Source of the DNA: Lathyrus oleraceus
Taxonomy: Eukaryota > Streptophyta > Magnoliopsida > Fabales > Fabaceae
DNA: 64,000 bases
NCBI RefSeq assembly: GCF_024323335.1
Contig: NC_066579.1
Location: 242,789,068-242,853,067 of the forward strand
Direction: 5' to 3'
Positions 32,547 to 43,120 of the stretch are shown one piece after another (positions within the stretch are counted from its first letter, which is position 1; each line of letters begins with the position of its first letter). The notes beneath the pieces are model-generated. The model worked only from the letters and a program-made list of their open reading frames with translations, did no database searches and was not told the DNA's origin. The translations under genes and the position numbers were made by a program.

Positions 32547-33410
32547 TTTTCTGTGTGGAGGAAAACCATGAGAACACTGATCCCTTTAGAGTACCTGTTA
32601 TTCTATGTTATGCTATGCAATGCATGAAATGTTTTCAACGCCTTTTGGAATTTAACTTTGCATAAACTACCGAAAAGGGAAACTTTTTTTTTTTGTTTTT
32701 TTTTTTTGTTTTTTTTTTTCATACAAAACAGAGCAAAGTTAAATCCCTAAGTCCTTGAAATGGTTAGTACAATGTTATGATGTCATGATGTTATGATGTT
32801 ATGAGGTTAAATAAATAACAAGCACAAGCAAGTCACACAACCATCATTCCTAGGTTTTAAGTCTTGCATGAGTTCCATAGGTAAGTACCCTCCCCACTGA
32901 AGTTTAGTTGGTTCAACCTGTCCTAGAATAGTAACCGGGTTCTAAAAGGATCTCAAATCATCGACCTTTCCTTAAGTCCACTTCAGTGCAACACCAAGTG
33001 GTTGACCGAAGCTTCCCTAAAGTCCAATCTCAAAGAGTGTAGTATCGAGTCTCAACCAACCCCAGTCGGAACCGAAGTCAGTTATCTCACTACTTTCTAA
33101 TGGCCAGGATGAGTCAATTAGGATTCTAAAGGTCTGGTTAATGCTTTGATGACACCACGCGGAAGCCAAATTTTTCCTCAAGTAACATGAGGAACATCAG
33201 GACAACCAAAGTGTCACATTAACCGTAGCCATCATTTTGACCATTCCAGTATACGCCGGATAGTCGCGATGATCTATTGCTACTTACCTAAGGTACACTA
33301 GATCCGGGTGTAGGATCTTTCACTCAAGAATACCCAAGCAATCCCTTAAAAGTAAATCAGACAATTTTAAATAAGTGATCTTGTTTTTAAGGTAACCTCT
33401 CGTTTTAAGT
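32547..33410 (-). other. Leader of F
   Basis: An 860-bp non-coding stretch between PBS and gag. It includes a poly(T)/poly(A) stretch at 32684-32719 and short atgttatgatg repeats at 32774-32806. It would be the 5' untranslated and packaging region of the F RNA. Confidence 0.75.
32684..32719. repeat. Interrupted poly(T) tract
   Basis: Runs of 10-13 T separated by single G residues (poly(A) with C on the sense strand of F). A simple-sequence expansion in the leader. Confidence 0.9.
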
Positions 33411-33428
33411 TCCCCAGCAGAGTCGCCA
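33411..33428 (-). promoter_or_regulatory. Primer binding site of F
   Basis: The minus strand reads TGGCGACTCTGCTGGGGA four bases after the 5' LTR end. It is identical to the M site and is the undamaged form of the P site. It is the Ogre-type primer site, reported to pair with tRNA-Arg. Confidence 0.88.
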
Positions 33429-33432
33429 GTTC

Positions 33433-35466
33433 TGTCATACGGTGAACTGACTTGGGGTGTTTTGCTTTTTATCGCAATGTCGCGGATAGCAAGAGTCGCC
33501 ACCGACTTTTCTTTTATCCAATAAGGAAAGGTGGAAAAGAACAGGAAAGACCTCAATAGATTTGGGTTCGGGAGGTACATTATACAAAGGGAAGGTATTA
33601 GCACCCTTTGTATCCATGGTTATCCATGGGCTCTTAATTGCTGGATCACTTATATTTTTGTCTGAAAAGTGTTGGTGAATTGTTTAGAAAATGTTTTGAA
33701 AAGAGAGTTTAACTTTGTAATGATTCTCGTATGAATGTATACAAAGTGGTTATCTCGTTTAGTTTTGAAAGTTGTTTAGAAAAATATAACTCGGTAATGA
33801 TTCTAGTATGAATGTATACCAAGTGGTGATTTTCCAAAAGAGGTTTTGAAAGGTGTGAGTGTTGAAAATGTTTTAGGTTATGATCCAGTAATTGAGAGTT
33901 ATACCTTCCTGAGGTCGTTATGGGCATTTCCTATCCTTATGAGGGTAAAACTGTCCTTACTATTGAGAAGTAAGTAATTTTACCCTTTGGATGTAAAAGG
34001 GTCATCGTAGGGTCATCGATAGGTCATTGAAGGCAACAGTTGGAAGGATACCTTAGCATTCGAAGGGACGATCATCATTTAACCGCAGGCTACACCGAAG
34101 GGTCATCGAGGGACGAAATCATATATTCGAAGGCAACATCCGAGGGACTATGATGATTTAACCGAAGGGTCTTTGCTAAGGATATCCCCATGCTCGCGGG
34201 ACATGACCGTAATATCGAAATCGTGGGGTAATAAAGAGAGGTCCGATATTATTTATTTAAAGTCCGGATTTTAACAATTAATTAAATAGCCGTAATCAGT
34301 CAGGTAATTAGGTCCACAGGAAACCAATGAAATCAATACATTAAAAATCAAGCTTGGTGATTCAAGATGAATCTCCATATTAAACTTAGATCATCCAAAT
34401 GCCACCTCCTCAAGAATGTCCACACCTAAAGCGGCATGCCTAGCCGGTTATTTCTTTGGAAGTATGCTAGCCTTTACATCATGCAACGCACGGATTAGAG
34501 CATTGAGGCAAAATGCAATTGGAAATTGCCCCATAAAATAAATATAACAATCAGAAATTTAAGCCAAATAATGCAGAATCATGATTAGCTGAACATAAAA
34601 TGGACAACAAAGAGACAAAACAGCCACTGTCCCGTTCGCCTCTGCTTCGCCTAGCGAAGGCTCAGCGAAGGCTCGATGCAGGCTCGCCTAGCGATGAGCT
34701 AGCGAGCGGCCACGGGTTTGGAATTTGACAGCAGCATGACTTCCGAAAACCTGCACTCTTATGGCATTTGATCACAGGCATAGCATAGGCAATTATACAG
34801 GATGTTCATACTTAGATTCACATACGAAATCGAATTACATATCAAAGCTTTAATCAGGATGCATCATGTATGTAAAGAATATCAATTGTAAACGTAAAAC
34901 AACGATGATACGCAAACCTGTGTGCAATTGCGATATTGAAAGGGACTGGTTGCTTGGAAGCCGGATTGAGTTGAGCGGCGGTAGCTTCGGAGCGGAGAAG
35001 CGGCCTTCAGGGTTTCTGCACTCGGAACTTTCTAAAATAGCCTCCAGGGTTTCTGTGCCAGGGTTTTCGTCCCTCTTCCTCCGTTTTTCGTCCGTCTGTC
35101 TGTGTCTTTTTCGTGGCAGAGGAGCATGTATTTATAGTAGTGGCAGTGGTGACCTAATGGGCTTAAAATGAGGTCCAAAAATTCAAATTCTCGCAAGCTT
35201 CGCTAGGCGAAGGAATTGCTCGCCTAGCGAGCAAGCTAGGTCTGGGCTTTTTGCTGGATCCGATGCTTCGCTGGGCGAGTGGCATGATGAGATGTTCGCT
35301 AGGCGAAGGAATTGCTCGCCTAGCGAGCAAGCTATTTTGGGCCACTTTGGATTAGGCCTGTTGTGAGCTGGGCTTTTGTCCATTTAATATCAGTGCCTTG
35401 CAGATCAAGTCAGAGGGTCTTGGAAAATGCTTTGTAATATCAACGGGCAAATTTTGGGGTATGACA
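33433..35466 (-). repeat. 5' LTR of F (2034 bp)
   Basis: Same ends as the 3' LTR. Differences by reading are T/C at about 25388 versus 34084, C/A at about 25728 versus 34428, and C/A beside an 11-bp duplication (agcgaaggctc) near 34660-34670. The 11-bp event lies within the CpG-rich near-palindromic cluster. Minus-strand TATA box at 35129-35136. Confidence 0.93.
35129..35136 (-). promoter_or_regulatory. TATA box in the F 5' LTR (working promoter position)
   Basis: TATAAATA on the minus strand, followed about 30 bp downstream by the expected start region. This copy would drive the F genomic RNA. Confidence 0.65.
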
Positions 35467-35471
35467 ACTTC
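35467..35471. other. Target site duplication of F, right
   Basis: ACTTC directly after the CA end of the right LTR, matching 24728-24732. Confidence 0.92.
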
Positions 35472-36484
35472 GATATGAGCATTGGAAGATACGCGATTAT
35501 CAAACATCGGTCTGAGCACCGGGAAACTGGCCTGAATGCCACTTCGGTCTGAATACCGGAAAACTGGCCTGAATGCCACAAGTTGCATCGATCTGAACAT
35601 CGGAAACTTCTTCGATCTGAACATCGGAAAATTGGCCTGAATGCCACTTCGGTCTGGATACCGGAAACTTGGCCTGAATGCCACTTCGGTCTGAATACCG
35701 GGAAATTTGGCCTGAATGCCACTTCGGTCTGAATACCGGAAAAATTTGGCCTGAATGACACTTCGGTCTGGATACCGGAAACTGGCCTTAATGCCACTTC
35801 GGTATGAATACCGGAAAACTGGCCTGAATGCCGGAAAATTGGCCTGAATGCCACAAGTTGCGTCGACCTGAACGTCGAAAACTTCTTCGATCTGAATATC
35901 GGAAAACTGGCCTGAATGCCACTTCGGTCTGAATACCGGAAACTGGCCTGAATGCCACAAGTTGCGTCGACCTGAACGTCCGAAACTTCTTCGATCTGAA
36001 TATCGGAAAATTGGCCTGAATGCCACTTCGGTCTGAATACTGGAAAAACTTTCATGCCTGTCAGCATCGGCAGAACAGGGAACATGATAATTGAGGCGGC
36101 ACGTGGGCTAACGACCTATGCTGGGGATAATAAGTCATGAACAACCTTCAATCTGAGTACTGGAAGAAACTTCTGGCTTATCACTTGTGATACCGAGAAT
36201 GTCGTATGTGTACATGTGTCTGTTTGAATTTTTTGATGGTGTAATGCTCCATGAAAATGGAAATGCTACGCGATTTGGGAGGATGCAATGCAATATGATT
36301 CTACAAGTAGGGATGCGAAATGCTGGGGAGAATGCCAAGCCGAGGCAAGGATTTCTGCCGGGGAAATGATTACAATCTTCTTGACCCAGGTAATTTTGTT
36401 GGAGATACATAGCACAATGAACGCTGTGGGGAAATGACCGGCCATGCGGTGTTCGGACAATAACAAAAAAAAATACTGAAACTC
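35472..36484 (-). repeat. E-family 3' UTR copy 2, right part with minisatellite
   Basis: Continues the UTR interrupted at 24732 (gatatgagcattgg follows the target, as at 19485). The minisatellite at about 35505-36045 has the same unit order as copy 1 with small differences. The repetitive peptides it encodes in several frames are not proteins. Confidence 0.88.
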
Positions 36485-37821
36485 TATGTTTATACTTCTC
36501 ATGCATTGTCTAATGCTCATTCATTTCATGCTTTGATTATTTGATTTGATCATATACTTGTTTATATCTTATCTGTTTGATTAATTGTTGCCTACTTGTA
36601 TGATGTATGAGACATATATTTTTATTTGTTTGATTTCCATGAACAATCCCTATTCATAACAAATGTACCCCTCTCCCATGAAGTGTATAATGTTTATTCT
36701 TTCATTCTTTATTCATCTGTTAATACAAGAATTAAAATGAACATCCCATAACCATTTCAAAACAAGATCAAAACCTCGATCCAACGTCGAGTAATCATTT
36801 TCCAAACTTAACAGAACCAGCACGTATTCATCCATCCTTTTGTAAGTCGATTGCTTCATGCATCGCCATTTCTCTTATAAGTCGATTACTTCTAGCATCA
36901 CCATCTACGTCTTGTAAGTCAATTGCTTCGTGCATCGCCATCTACCCTTACCCCTGGTTCCTGTCCTTGCTCCATTCGTCGATTCTTGTTCCGTTTAGGT
37001 AGCACAATTTTTCCGGTATTCGGACCGAAGTGGCATTCAGGCCAAATTTTTCCGGTATTCAGACCAAAGTGGCATTCAGGCCAAATTTCCCGGTATTCAG
37101 ACCGATGTGGCATTCAGGCCAAGTTTCCGGTATCCAGACCGAAGTGGCATTCAGGACAATTTTCCGATGTTCAGATCGAAGAAGGTTCCGACGTTCAGGT
37201 CGATGCAACTTGTGGCATTCAGGCCAGTTTTCCGGTATTCAGACCGAAGTTGCATTCATGCCTGTTACCCGGTGCTCAGACCCGACGTTTGATAATCTCG
37301 TATCTTCCAATGCTCAAATCGAAGTCATTTCCAATATTCAGACTGATGAGCGGCATTTAGGCCATGTCTATTTTTGTGCTACCATTTATTTTGGTATTCA
37401 AGCTAACATTCATTTTTCGGTGTTCAGACCGATTCTCACCGTACCAGACGAATTCTTTTTCAAGATTACCTCTTTGCCGATTCTGACAGGCATTGTTACT
37501 TCACTTCACTTCAGTGTAAATTTCTGGGTTTTTATTGTATTCAATCCCTTGATACCTCGAAAGTGTGAAAGCCGCTGCTGTCTTCCTTCAGGTCTCCAGT
37601 TGATTGAATAGAGGTAGCTGTAATACCCCAAAATTTACCCTTCATTTTTTCCTGGAAGCATGGGATTTTGTTTCACACTGCATTAGCATCATACTAGGTC
37701 ATACTCATTGCATACTGCATTAGTCACTTCAAAATCAGGGTTTGATTGCTCACTCCTTAACAGAAGGTGCCCACACAAAGCAAGACTGAGAATTGAACTT
37801 CATTCTCCGAATATACAAGTC
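36485..37821 (+). repeat. Inverted E module 2
   Basis: Same make-up as module 1: inverted LTR piece (36485 to about 37004), inverted 3' UTR with minisatellite (about 37005-37618), plus-oriented LTR start TGTAATACCCC at 37619, then a switch to minus-oriented LTR at 37822. The LTR start here keeps the TG that module 1 has lost. Confidence 0.8.
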
Positions 37822-39527
37822 TAAAATATTTTTATGAATTAAAAACAAAAATAGCAAAAAATAATGGAAATAAAAAAATGAAAGAGAAAATAAATGAATA
37901 AATAGTAATGATGGGCCAGATGGGTGGTGTCAACAACAACGGTGCAGGCCCTGGTCCAGGAAACTAACGTGTGACATGAATAAAATGTAGCATTTTAAAA
38001 ACTCATGTGAACATATCAATTGGTCATGCTGTTGTTTAAGTCATATGAGACAAAAAATGAGGTGGACGGACCAGATCAATGCCAACGCGCGTGATCCAGC
38101 GGTTATGGAGAGTGCCACGTAAGCTCTCTTTCATGCATCCAATGGAAAACATTAACAGCCATGCAAATGAAAGAAAAACACGACGTACACAACCCATTTC
38201 TTCCATTTTCCAACCAACATAACTCATGCTACAGGGCTCCAAATGAGATGATGTAAAAAACAAAGTTTAAGTTTGAAACGAGTAGAGCACAATGGTATCT
38301 TGTTTTATTAAAAATAGTGACTTGAACATAGAGAAAAGTGAACAGCAAGGGGGCTTCATGCACCCGAATTCAACAAAAAATTTAACAACACAAACTTAAG
38401 TTCAACAATTATGTCTCATGGTGAGGACTTTACAAGCATGCACAACATATCATTAACATGAAAAAAGACATGGAACAAGCATGACATAATGGAAAAGTAA
38501 GCATGGTAAAGGCATGATAGTTATGAACAAGCATGACAATGGTATGAACAACATGATGAACAAACATGGCAAGCATAGAAAAACAGTAATGAACAAGTCA
38601 AAGAATGCTTAACTAGTGGATGAAAGGTTCACTACCCCTTTAAGATGGAGGGATGGAAGGAAAATGAGATGCTTGTGCTTTGAGAACTTTGCCTTGCTTG
38701 CTCTTGCTCTGAACTTTTGCAGCCACTACCACTTCAGATTAGGGTTTTAGAAGCTTAAGTATGTAGGGTTAAAGTGTTTCAAATGGGCTTAGATGTATGG
38801 TTTGGTTTATGTGCATAATGAACAAAAAATGTGTAAAAGTGAGGTGTATGAGTAAACTCTAATTGTAGCAAAACTTAAGTGAGTGAGACCAAAAGCAAAT
38901 GGCCAAATGAGGAAATTCAATGGCTGGTCTTTTTTTGTGGTCTGACTTGGTTGTTTGGCTGCATCATAAAAATAGTCCTACAGGGTGACTTTAAGGCTTT
39001 ATAACTTGATGATTACATGTCCAAATGGCAAGGTAATGCAAACAGTAGAAAAAGGGGATGGAGCTTAACACTTTTCCTGTTTAACACAAATTGAAATGAT
39101 GAGTGGAAAGAGGTATAAAATGGCCATAAAGTTCAGGTCTCATAGTTGCAGAATGGTTGGGCCATTTTGGCCTAAACGCTGTCAAAAAATTCAGTCTATG
39201 ATACCAACTTTAGATGAGTGTATCTTTCAAACCAATGATCCAAATGGGATGATTCCAAAAGGATGTGAAAGAGGACATAGCAAGGTACAACTGTCATGAA
39301 GAAAGTATTTTCAAAAGATGCCTTGAAGTGCAAGAAATATGGCCCATACATTTTGACAAATCTTGAAGATTTTGGACTTAGAAAATTTTCTAAGTGTCTT
39401 AAAATAATGTCTTACTTTGTCCAAGCATAACTTTCTCAATTTGAATCCAAATGAAACAAACTTTATATCTCTAGAAAGCTTGGAACAAGAGGAACAACTT
39501 TCATGTTGGATAAATGTTTAAATGGAG
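37822..39527 (-). repeat. E-family LTR, partial copy 3 (truncated at the P junction)
   Basis: Repeats 16635 to about 18335 and 21875 to about 23575. It breaks off at aaatggag, where P RT sequence (agagatttgaacaaagc) begins. The lost part would include the LTR end and any target duplication. Confidence 0.85.
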
Positions 39528-40756
39528 ATTAGAGATTTGAACAAAGCTAGTCTGAAAGATGATTTCCCTCTGCCGGACATTGATGTGTTGGTAGACAATA
39601 CAACTAAATTCAAAGTCTTTTATTTTATGGACGAATCTTCCGGCTATAATCAGATCAAGATGGCACCCGAAGATATGGAGAAGACCATATTCATTACACC
39701 CTGGGGAACATTCTGTTATAGAGTGATGCCTTTTGGTTTAAAGAATATTGGTGCAATATACCAGAGAGCTATGACCACTCTTTTTCCTGATATGATGCAT
39801 AAGGAGATTGAGGTTTGTGTTGATGATATGATTGCCAAATCAAGAGATGAAGAAGAGCGTGTTGAGCATTTATTGAAGTTATTCCAGCATTTGAGGAAGT
39901 ATAAACTCCGCTTGAATCCCAATAAGTGTACTTTTGGTGTTCGTATTGGTAAGTTGTTGGGCTTTATTGTCAGTGAGAAGGGTATTGAAGTTGATCTTGC
40001 CAAGGTCAAAGCAATAAAAGAAATGCTTGTTCCCAAAATTGAGAAGCAAGTCAGAGGTTTTCTCGGCCGCTTGAATTATATCTCAAGATTTATATCGCAT
40101 ATGACTGCCACTTGTGCACCTATATTCAAGCTTCTTCGGAAAGATCAGTCTTGTGATTGGACCGAAGATTGGCATAAAGCTTTTGAAAGTATCAAAGAGT
40201 ATCTGCTTGAGCCTCATATTCTGTCTCCACCTGTTGAAGGAAGACCTTTGATCATGTATTTGACTATGCTTGATGAAAGTATGGGTTGTGTTCTTGGTCA
40301 GCAAGACGAGGCTGGAAAGAAAGAATATGCAATCTACTACCTCATTAAGAAATTCACCGACTGTGAGACTCGGTATTCTATGCTTGAAAAGACTTATTGC
40401 GCATTGGCTTAGGCTGCTAAACATCTGTGCCAGTATATGTTGAATCATACTACTTGGTTGATATCTAAAATGGATCCAATCAAGTATATTTTTGAGAAGC
40501 CTGCTTTAACTGGGAGGATTGCCCATTGGCAGATGTTGTTATCTGAGTATGATATCGAATACCGATCTCAAAAAGCTATCAAAGGTAGTGTCTTGGCTGA
40601 CCATTTGGGTCACCAACCAATTGAAGAATCTCGGTCAGTACATTATGATTTTCCTGATGAAGAGATTTTGTACTTGAAGAAGGGCCAGATGTTGGTTCCC
40701 GTTGGGGCATGGTATTTAAAGGAGTTGTTAATTAATATGGTAATGGCATTGGGGCA
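39528..40756 (+). pseudogene. P pol: reverse transcriptase and first RNase H
   Basis: RT begins in the middle (R-D-L-N-K-A-S) after the E junction. Later blocks are D-F-P-L-P-D-I-D, F-M-D-E-S-S-G-Y-N-Q-I, M-P-F-G-L-K-N, and the active-site box at 39816-39827, which reads C-V-D-D where M has Y-V-D-D. Connection and RNase H follow (R-G-F-L-G-R-L-N-Y-I-S-R-F-I; I-M-Y-L-T-M-L-D-E-S-M-G-C-V-L-G). A TAG stop replaces TGG at 40410-40412, and a frameshift with a small deletion lies near 40680-40740. The first ATG of the open frame (39522) comes from the E LTR. Confidence 0.88.
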
Positions 40757-41346
40757 GTGATTATTACTCCTCAAGGCACTCATTTTCCATTTACAGCTAG
40801 ATTAACTTTCAAGTGTATGAATAACACGGTCGAGTATGAAGCTTGCATTATGGGGCTTCAGGAGGCCATTGATCTCAGAATCAAGTATTTCTATGTCTAT
40901 GGAGATTCAGCTTTGGTTGTGAATCAGATCAAAGGTGAATGGGAGACAAATCAACCCGGTTTGATACCATATAGAGATTATGCGAGGAGGATTTCAACTT
41001 TCTTTACAAAGGTTGAGTTTCATCATATCCCTCGAGATGAAAACCGGATGGCAGATGCTCTTGCAACATTGGCTTCAATGATTATGGTGAAATTCTAGAA
41101 TGAAGTTCCTAATCTAACTGTGATGTGTCTTGATAGGCCAGCTCATGTGTTTACTGTTGAAGAAGTTAAAGATGACAAGCCGTGGTATTTTGATATCAAG
41201 TGTTTTCTCCAAAGTCAGATTTACCCGCCAGGGGCATCTTTGAAAGATAAGAAGACTTTGAGGAGATTAGCCGATAATTTCTACCTGAATGGTGATGTGC
41301 TTTACAAAAGAAACTTCGATATGGTTTTGCTCAAATGCATGGATAG
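40757..41346 (+). pseudogene. P pol: second (archaeal-type) RNase H and linker
   Basis: A separate RNase H-like domain (G-x-G-A-V-I-I-T-P-Q-G, V-E-Y-E-A-C-I-M-G-L, V-Y-G-D-S-A-L-V-V, R-D-E-N-R-M-A-D-A-L-A), the extra aRNH of the Tat/Ogre lineage. The acidic positions E, D and D are kept. A TAG stop (TGG in M) lies at 41096-41098. The following linker is open up to the solo LTR insertion. Confidence 0.85.
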
Positions 41347-42054
41347 TGTAGCGGGAAATTCATGATCATCAAGCTATTGACAAGCTAGAGATCAATAACA
41401 AGAGTCGCCACCGCGCTTTTATTGTTTCCAAGGGAAAAGGGAAAAAGTACGAACAAAACCCAATTTTGATCAGATGCATCCTTTTGGCCAACCACCATCA
41501 ACCAACTTGCTAATTTCCAATTCTCTTGACTTTCTTGGATCATGGTAGATCATATATGCATAATATTATGAAATTTGAAGTGCCCATTAAGAAATTTGAT
41601 CAATTGGTGAGATAGCTTGTTGGAGAAGTTACTCAAGATACCCAGTCAAACTAGGGTTTCCAAGGCAAATCACCCTCAAACTCTTGAAGCAAACTTGATC
41701 AATATAAAATGTAGAGAACATTGGGACTCATATATGATGTTCATAACCATTCTGGAATAAATTCTTGGTTGTGCTCTTTGGTCATGAGGGTCTCAAACCC
41801 TAGATGTGATCTTGATGAATCAATGAAATCATGCCCTACCTACAAAAGAGTTAGGCAAATGCAAAGACATATTTTTGGTATTTTGGTTAGTGAATGATAA
41901 TATACAAGTATGATATAATCACAAAATGCTTGGTTATCTCTCCCAAAACAAACCCAATGAAGGAGGGGTAAGGAGGATGCCAAGGTATGATCCCAATGCT
42001 AATGCTTATGATGAAATGCATGAGGGATCTTAGGGCCGAAATTGGGGTCTTACA
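41347..42054 (-). mobile_element. Solo Ogre-type LTR with large internal deletion (708 bp)
   Basis: Starts TGTAGCGGGAAATTC and ends GGGGTCTTACA, like the M LTRs, and is flanked by the duplication GATAG (41342-41346, 42055-42059). Homology to the left ~115 bp of the M LTR runs to about 41462 and then jumps to its last ~590 bp, so about 4 kb are missing. The sequence on either side joins exactly into uninterrupted pol when compared with M. Oriented minus. Confidence 0.9.
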
Positions 42055-43120
42055 GATAGACACGAAGCATACCTGTTGATGACTGAAGTCTATGAAGGTT
42101 CCTTTGGTACTCATTCCAATGGACATGCTATGGCAAAGAAGATGTTGAGAGCAGGTTACTATTGGCTGACAATGGAATCCGACTGTTGCAAGTTTGTGAA
42201 GAAATACCACAAGCGTCAAATATATGCAGATAAGATTCATGTTCCTCCGACACTGTTGAATGTCATTTCCTCTCCATGGCCCTTCTCCATCTGGGGAATT
42301 GATATGATTGGCATGATTGAGCCCAAAGCTTCGAACGGGCATCGCTTCATTTTGATAGCTATTGATTACTTCATAAAGTGGGTTGAAGCGGCATCGTATG
42401 CGAATGTAACCAAGCAAGTTATTGTGAGGTTTATCAAGAATTAGATTATATGTCAGTATGGTGTGCCAAATAAGATCAGTACTGATAATGGATCGAACTT
42501 GAATAATAATATGGTGGAAGCTCTTTGCAAAGACTTCAAGATTGCACATCATGATTCTTCTCCCTACAGACCTAAGATGAATGGGGTAGTTGAAACTGCG
42601 AATAAGAAAATCAAGAAGATCATTCACAAAATGGCTGTGACATACAAGGATTGGCATGAGATGCTCCCATTTGCCTTTCATTGGGTACCGTACATCCATC
42701 CACACTTCAATAGGGGCAACCCCTTTCTCACTTGTTTATGGTATGGAAGTTGTGCTCCCAGTAGAGGTTGAGATCCCATCATTGTGTGTTTTGATGGAAG
42801 TCAAGTTGACTGGAGCTGAATGGTGTTAGACCAGATATGATCGGTTGAATTTGATTAAAGATAAGAGATTGACTTCCATGTATCATGGTCAGTTATATCA
42901 GCAGAAATTGAAGAAAGCTTTTGATACGAAGGTCATGCCTCATGTGTTTAGAGAAGGTGACCTTGTGCTCAAGAAGATTTTATCTTTAAAACCAGATGCT
43001 AGGGGAAAATAGACTCCTAACTATGAAGGCCCATATGTTGTTAAGAGAGCCTTTTCAGACGGTGCTTTGATTCTTACAACTACGGATAGTGAAGAGTTCA
43101 CTCGTCCTGTGAATGCCGAT
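42055..43120 (+). pseudogene. P pol: integrase
   Basis: Integrase inserts the DNA copy into the genome. The zinc-binding start (E-G-S-F-G-T-H-S-N-G-H) is present, but the last two cysteines read K-K-Y-H-K-R-Q where M has K-K-C-H-K-C-Q. The core keeps D (G-I-D-M-I-G-M), D (S-T-D-N-G-S-N-L) and E (N-G-V-V-E-T-A-N-K). There is a TAG stop at 42442-42444 (CAG in M), a frameshift near 42690-42720 and further stops. It is cut by the M LTR at 43121 within the C-terminal module. Confidence 0.88.

Larger units (their letters stand above)
24733..35466 (-). mobile_element. Element F: complete, young, non-autonomous Ogre/Tat-like LTR retrotransposon (10,734 bp)
   Basis: Two nearly identical LTRs (24733-26755, 33433-35466) flank a 6.7-kb interior. 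There is a PBS next to the right LTR and a polypurine tract next to the left one, which fixes the minus orientation. The 5-bp target duplication ACTTC flanks it exactly. By reading, the LTRs differ by three substitutions and an 11-bp indel. The interior holds an intact gag-like ORF, a heavily deleted pol remnant and tandem repeats. It cannot make protease, reverse transcriptase or a complete integrase, so its recent insertion needed enzymes from another element. With 3 changes in 2.02 kb and an assumed 0.65-1.3e-8 substitutions per site per year, the age is of the order of 0.1 million years. Confidence 0.93.
14341..39527. mobile_element. Complex E: rearranged LTR and 3'-UTR repeats of a second Ogre-type family
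   Basis: This block lies between P gag and P RT. It contains no coding sequence of its own, only LTR and 3'-UTR pieces of one family. There is a full minus-oriented LTR (14341-19185), then its 3' UTR, then inverted (plus-oriented) pieces. The unit from 16635 to 21874 repeats as 21875-37821 (interrupted by F) and partly as 37822-39527. After removal of F the periods are about 5241 and 5207 bp. Divergence between unit 1 and 2 is about 4% in a 165-bp sample. The right end stops inside an LTR and joins P RT directly, so a deletion occurred there. Confidence 0.8.
5345..43120 (+). mobile_element. Ogre-type Ty3/gypsy element P (host of nested insertions)
   Basis: A plus-strand element with 5' LTR, PBS, ORF1, gag and pol in Ogre order. 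It is interrupted by a copia-like solo LTR (11663-12843), complex E (14341-39527), a deleted Ogre solo LTR (41347-42054) and, at 43121, by element M, which runs out of the window. The last INT residues, 3' UTR and 3' LTR of P must lie past M. Without insertions P contributes only about 11 kb here. Part of gag, all of protease, the intron and the start of RT were lost at the E junctions. All its frames are broken. Confidence 0.88.

Noticed and set aside
33411..33428. A tRNA 3' end (tccccagcagagtcgcca) suggesting tRNA genes here and at 59839
   Set aside because: Only the 18-nt primer-complementary stretch is present. No cloverleaf is seen around it, and the position next to LTRs fits a PBS.
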